Source: Pempheris klunzingeri (lineage: Eukaryota > Chordata > Actinopteri > Acropomatiformes > Pempheridae). Taken from it: a DNA stretch of 64,000 bases. Location: positions 12,067,470 through 12,131,469 of the forward strand of contig NC_092012.1 in the NCBI RefSeq assembly GCF_042242105.1, given 5' to 3'. Below are positions 61,654 to 64,000 of the stretch, piece by piece (the first letter of the stretch is position 1; every line of letters begins with the position of its first letter). The notes below the pieces were generated by a model, which was not told the origin of the DNA, made no database searches, and saw nothing but the letters and a program-made list of their open reading frames with translations. A program made the position numbers and the translations under genes.

Positions 61654-61909
61654 GATATTCGTTGTTTGGATCAGATTTATGTCCAGTTTGAAAACACATC
61701 TCAAAAAACGCAGCAGCATGGACTTGATGTACAGCTGGAACATTAAATATGATGAAAACTTTGAGGGTGGGGGATTTGAAGCACAGCTTTTTACAACAAG
61801 CTCACTTATTCAGACTTTGGAGCTCATGAGGAAGTGATCAGTGGTGTGCATAGTATGCATAATATGCATCAGCATAGTTTGCCATGTTAATTTAGCGTAA
61901 TTGATTTAT

Positions 61910-62078
61910 TCAATTGCTTCCTTGATTCCTGGTCATGCTTCTTGGATTGTTGAATGTGATTTTCCTGAAGAGTGTGTAGGTGTCCACACACATCAGCCCA
62001 GCAAGCACTAAACCAAAAATCTGCAAACAGAGAGGAAATTACAAAATAAGTGCATCACACACATCAGGGATCCAGTGT

Positions 62079-62118
<40 letters not shown>

Positions 62119-63138
62119 GAGACAGACAGAAACAAAAGCTACAGGAGGACCTCATATTCTTTATGTTTGGATATTTAATTGTCCCACACAACTGAGGTTG
62201 CAATTACAGGTCAAAGAACTCTTTCTCACCCCTCCAACCAATGCGCCTGTGACAGTGTACAAAGCCAAAGCCATCACGCTCAAGACGATAAAGTAGACTG
62301 CTGCAAACGCCGAATTGAAAACATCCTGAAGGGAAGAAAACAGAAGAGAAATTCAACACATATGGCTATTCTGTCAAGCACGAGGCCTATAGAATCATAG
62401 GATATCACAACGCTGTGCAGTAAAACACCACCCACAACAAGAGGCCAGAAGAAGAAAGTCAGCCTCTTGTTGAGCTTGAGCATGTACAGCAGCAACAGGA
62501 GCGAAGTGATCAGCAACTCCAACACTGTGGCTGTGATGTACTTTGGTACGGATGCAACACTGAAACACACAAATGCAGCGAGCAGAGTCCCCTAAAATAG
62601 AAAAACAGAAACAACACACTGCAAAGTTGTTACTTCCATACCAGAAAAACACTCTTAAACCTCAGACATTTAAATGCTGACAAATTACTGAACTGTAGCG
62701 CCATGACTTGAGATTTTTTTAGTAAACTTTGCACATCAATCCTGCGGATTCCAGTATATGCAGAAAAAGGGGAAGTGAGTTTCTACTGATGTTTCCATGC
62801 CACATTTATCACAAACAACTGATCCAGTTGCTCCTTTAGCCTCTAAAACGCTCACGGCGTGTAAATGTGGGTCACTGCTATCAACAAACTAGCTCTAGTA
62901 ACATTGTTCACTAAAGTGTACAGCAAACTTGTGAGGCTACTTTGTTGTTGTTCCATGTGCTGTGTCTTTTACTCATTTCCTTAGTTCTTCTCTTGAAAAT
63001 CAAACTGAAAAACACTGAGATTTTTTAGTGATGTGCAAATTGTCTCACCATCTCCGCCACTTTCAGGATTCCCCTCGTGGATTTGAGGAAAGCCTTGTCC
63101 ACGTTGATGGTTGAATTTTCATCTTGATCCTCTGACAT
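61910..63138 (-). CDS. cklf: Chemokine-like factor / CMTM-family protein, 4 coding exons, 150 aa
   Basis: Coding exons in transcript order are 63138-63049, 62591-62436, 62325-62230 and 62020-61910, all phase 0. The start ATG has A at -3. The product is a small MARVEL protein of four hydrophobic helices. Helix 2 is the Leu-rich segment near residues 53-70, and the loop and junction FFFWPLV/DVFNS (about 77-87) corresponds to the FWPLLDIINS region of CKLF. Exons 2 and 3 encode exactly 52 and 32 residues, the same as in neighbouring cmtm3. Its position next to cmtm3 matches CKLF in human. Human CKLF, about 152 aa, was described as chemotactic; no secretory signal or CC or CXC chemokine motif is visible here, only a membrane protein. 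It could instead be the single fish counterpart of CKLF, CMTM1 and CMTM2 together. Confidence 0.8.
62081..62113. repeat. (GT)n microsatellite in cklf intron 3
   Basis: About 16 GT units between coding exons 3 and 4. Confidence 0.95.
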
Positions 63139-63660
63139 GATGTAGCGTTTTCATTTGCAAAAGACTGCTCATTCTGTCTGTTTCCTGAAACAAGCAATTT
63201 CCTTTTTAACTGCATAGGAAATGACTGTTTGTAAGAATATGCGCAATGTTTTCACACCAGCAGCTTCGTGGCGGATGGTGCAGAATGTCAATCAGGGCCT
63301 GCTTGTTATCTGTCAAACTAAAGAGCGAGGGTTTGGTTAATTGTATTTGTAAAGCTGAGGTTGAGGTGAATCTATTTGCAGACATGTCAGTCTTTCTATT
63401 ACAGCACGAAGGACAATTCAGCTGCAGCGATCTCACACGGTGTTGGACTCGCAGTCAAATGACTTGTTGACTGTCAGGTATTTTAAGACAGTAAATGTGT
63501 TAATAACAATATACTTCACCATAATGCGTGCATATTAAATGTATCAGATCTACGGTCTAACAGTCCTCACAAGTAGTCACCATAAAATGTAAATAGAAAA
63601 TCACTTTTTATTACAAACCACATTTTGCAGTATGCATGTAAATAGGATACAGAATTAATC
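63139..63660. other. Upstream of cklf
   Basis: No gene seen. It should contain the cklf promoter; no TATA or CpG island stands out. Confidence 0.4.
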
Positions 63661-63890
63661 CAATAATGCAAGATTTATTACTTTAGGCATGAATAAAAAA
63701 TAAACACATTTCTTATCTGTTCTACTGAAATGAGTCTGACCACAGACTCTTGACAAAGTGTTTTTCCAGAGCAGGCTGACGCTGTGTTGGCTCACTAAAG
63801 CTGTAAAAGCTAATTGCATTATCAGTGTAATGTTTTTATAACAACATAATTCCTTTGGGTTCTTCTCTTCTACATTGCACATAAACCACT

Positions 63891-63998
63891 TCACAAAGAT
63901 TTAAAAAAAACAAAAAAAAACAAATCCTTTTGAATGATAAGGCTGTTTGTTGTCGTGTAGAAAGGCACATCTTCAGGTTTTGCTTCCTCTTCCTCACG
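63891..63998 (-). CDS. Possible last-exon tail of a gene entering from the right edge
   Basis: The minus strand has an open frame from the window edge that reads REEEEAKPEDVPFYTTTNSL, then a Phe-rich run from a T tract, and stops at 63891-63893. The first 25 residues look like a genuine acidic tail. A minus-strand AATAAA near 63674-63679 would suit a short 3' UTR. It could be the tail of another tandem MARVEL gene, but there is no helix in view and no family is recognised. Confidence 0.2.
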   Translation of the reverse strand, partial: REEEEAKPEDVPFYTTTNSLIIQKDLFFFVFFKSL

Positions 63999-64000
63999 CC

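Overview
This window is ordinary vertebrate genomic DNA, almost certainly from a teleost fish and probably a percomorph. The evidence is the split genes with GT-AG introns, long dinucleotide microsatellites, decayed LINE sequence, and protein sequences that are vertebrate but clearly non-mammalian. I see no prokaryotic, viral or CRISPR content. The species cannot be named from the sequence alone.

Layout, left to right. (1) 1-13.5 kb is mostly non-coding: microsatellites, a probable dispersed repeat near 0.5-0.9 kb, a dead LINE reverse-transcriptase fragment near 8 kb, and several short perfect hairpins. Two small phase-compatible exon-like blocks at 1.73 and 2.19 kb may belong to an unidentified gene. 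(2) 13.5-18.5 kb holds basp1 on the minus strand, with one coding exon and an unusually long repeat-rich protein (599 aa). (3) 22.98-37.7 kb holds dync1li2 on the plus strand: 13 coding exons, 492 aa, the same length as I recall for the human protein, and a 3' UTR of about 3.4 kb. (4) 39.7-51.6 kb holds cmtm4 on the plus strand (4 coding exons, 210 aa). (5) 57.07-61.34 kb holds cmtm3 on the minus strand (4 coding exons, 176 aa). (6) 61.91-63.14 kb holds a small chemokine-like factor gene (cklf) on the minus strand (4 coding exons, 150 aa). A possible last exon of another minus-strand gene touches the right edge.

The genes fall into two groups. dync1li2, cmtm4, cmtm3 and cklf reproduce, in order and relative orientation, the human 16q22.1 block. 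cmtm4, cmtm3 and cklf are four-transmembrane MARVEL proteins of vesicle and plasma-membrane traffic with nearly identical exon structure. dync1li2 encodes the cargo-adaptor-binding light intermediate chain of cytoplasmic dynein 1. basp1, a myristoylated growth-cone protein, lies divergently upstream of dync1li2, whereas in human it is on another chromosome.

I did not find a new biological system. The points most worth checking are the GC-AG first intron and tandem CAGCAG acceptor of dync1li2, the expanded basp1 repeat array, the close tandem spacing of cklf and cmtm3, and the unassigned exon-like blocks near both window edges.
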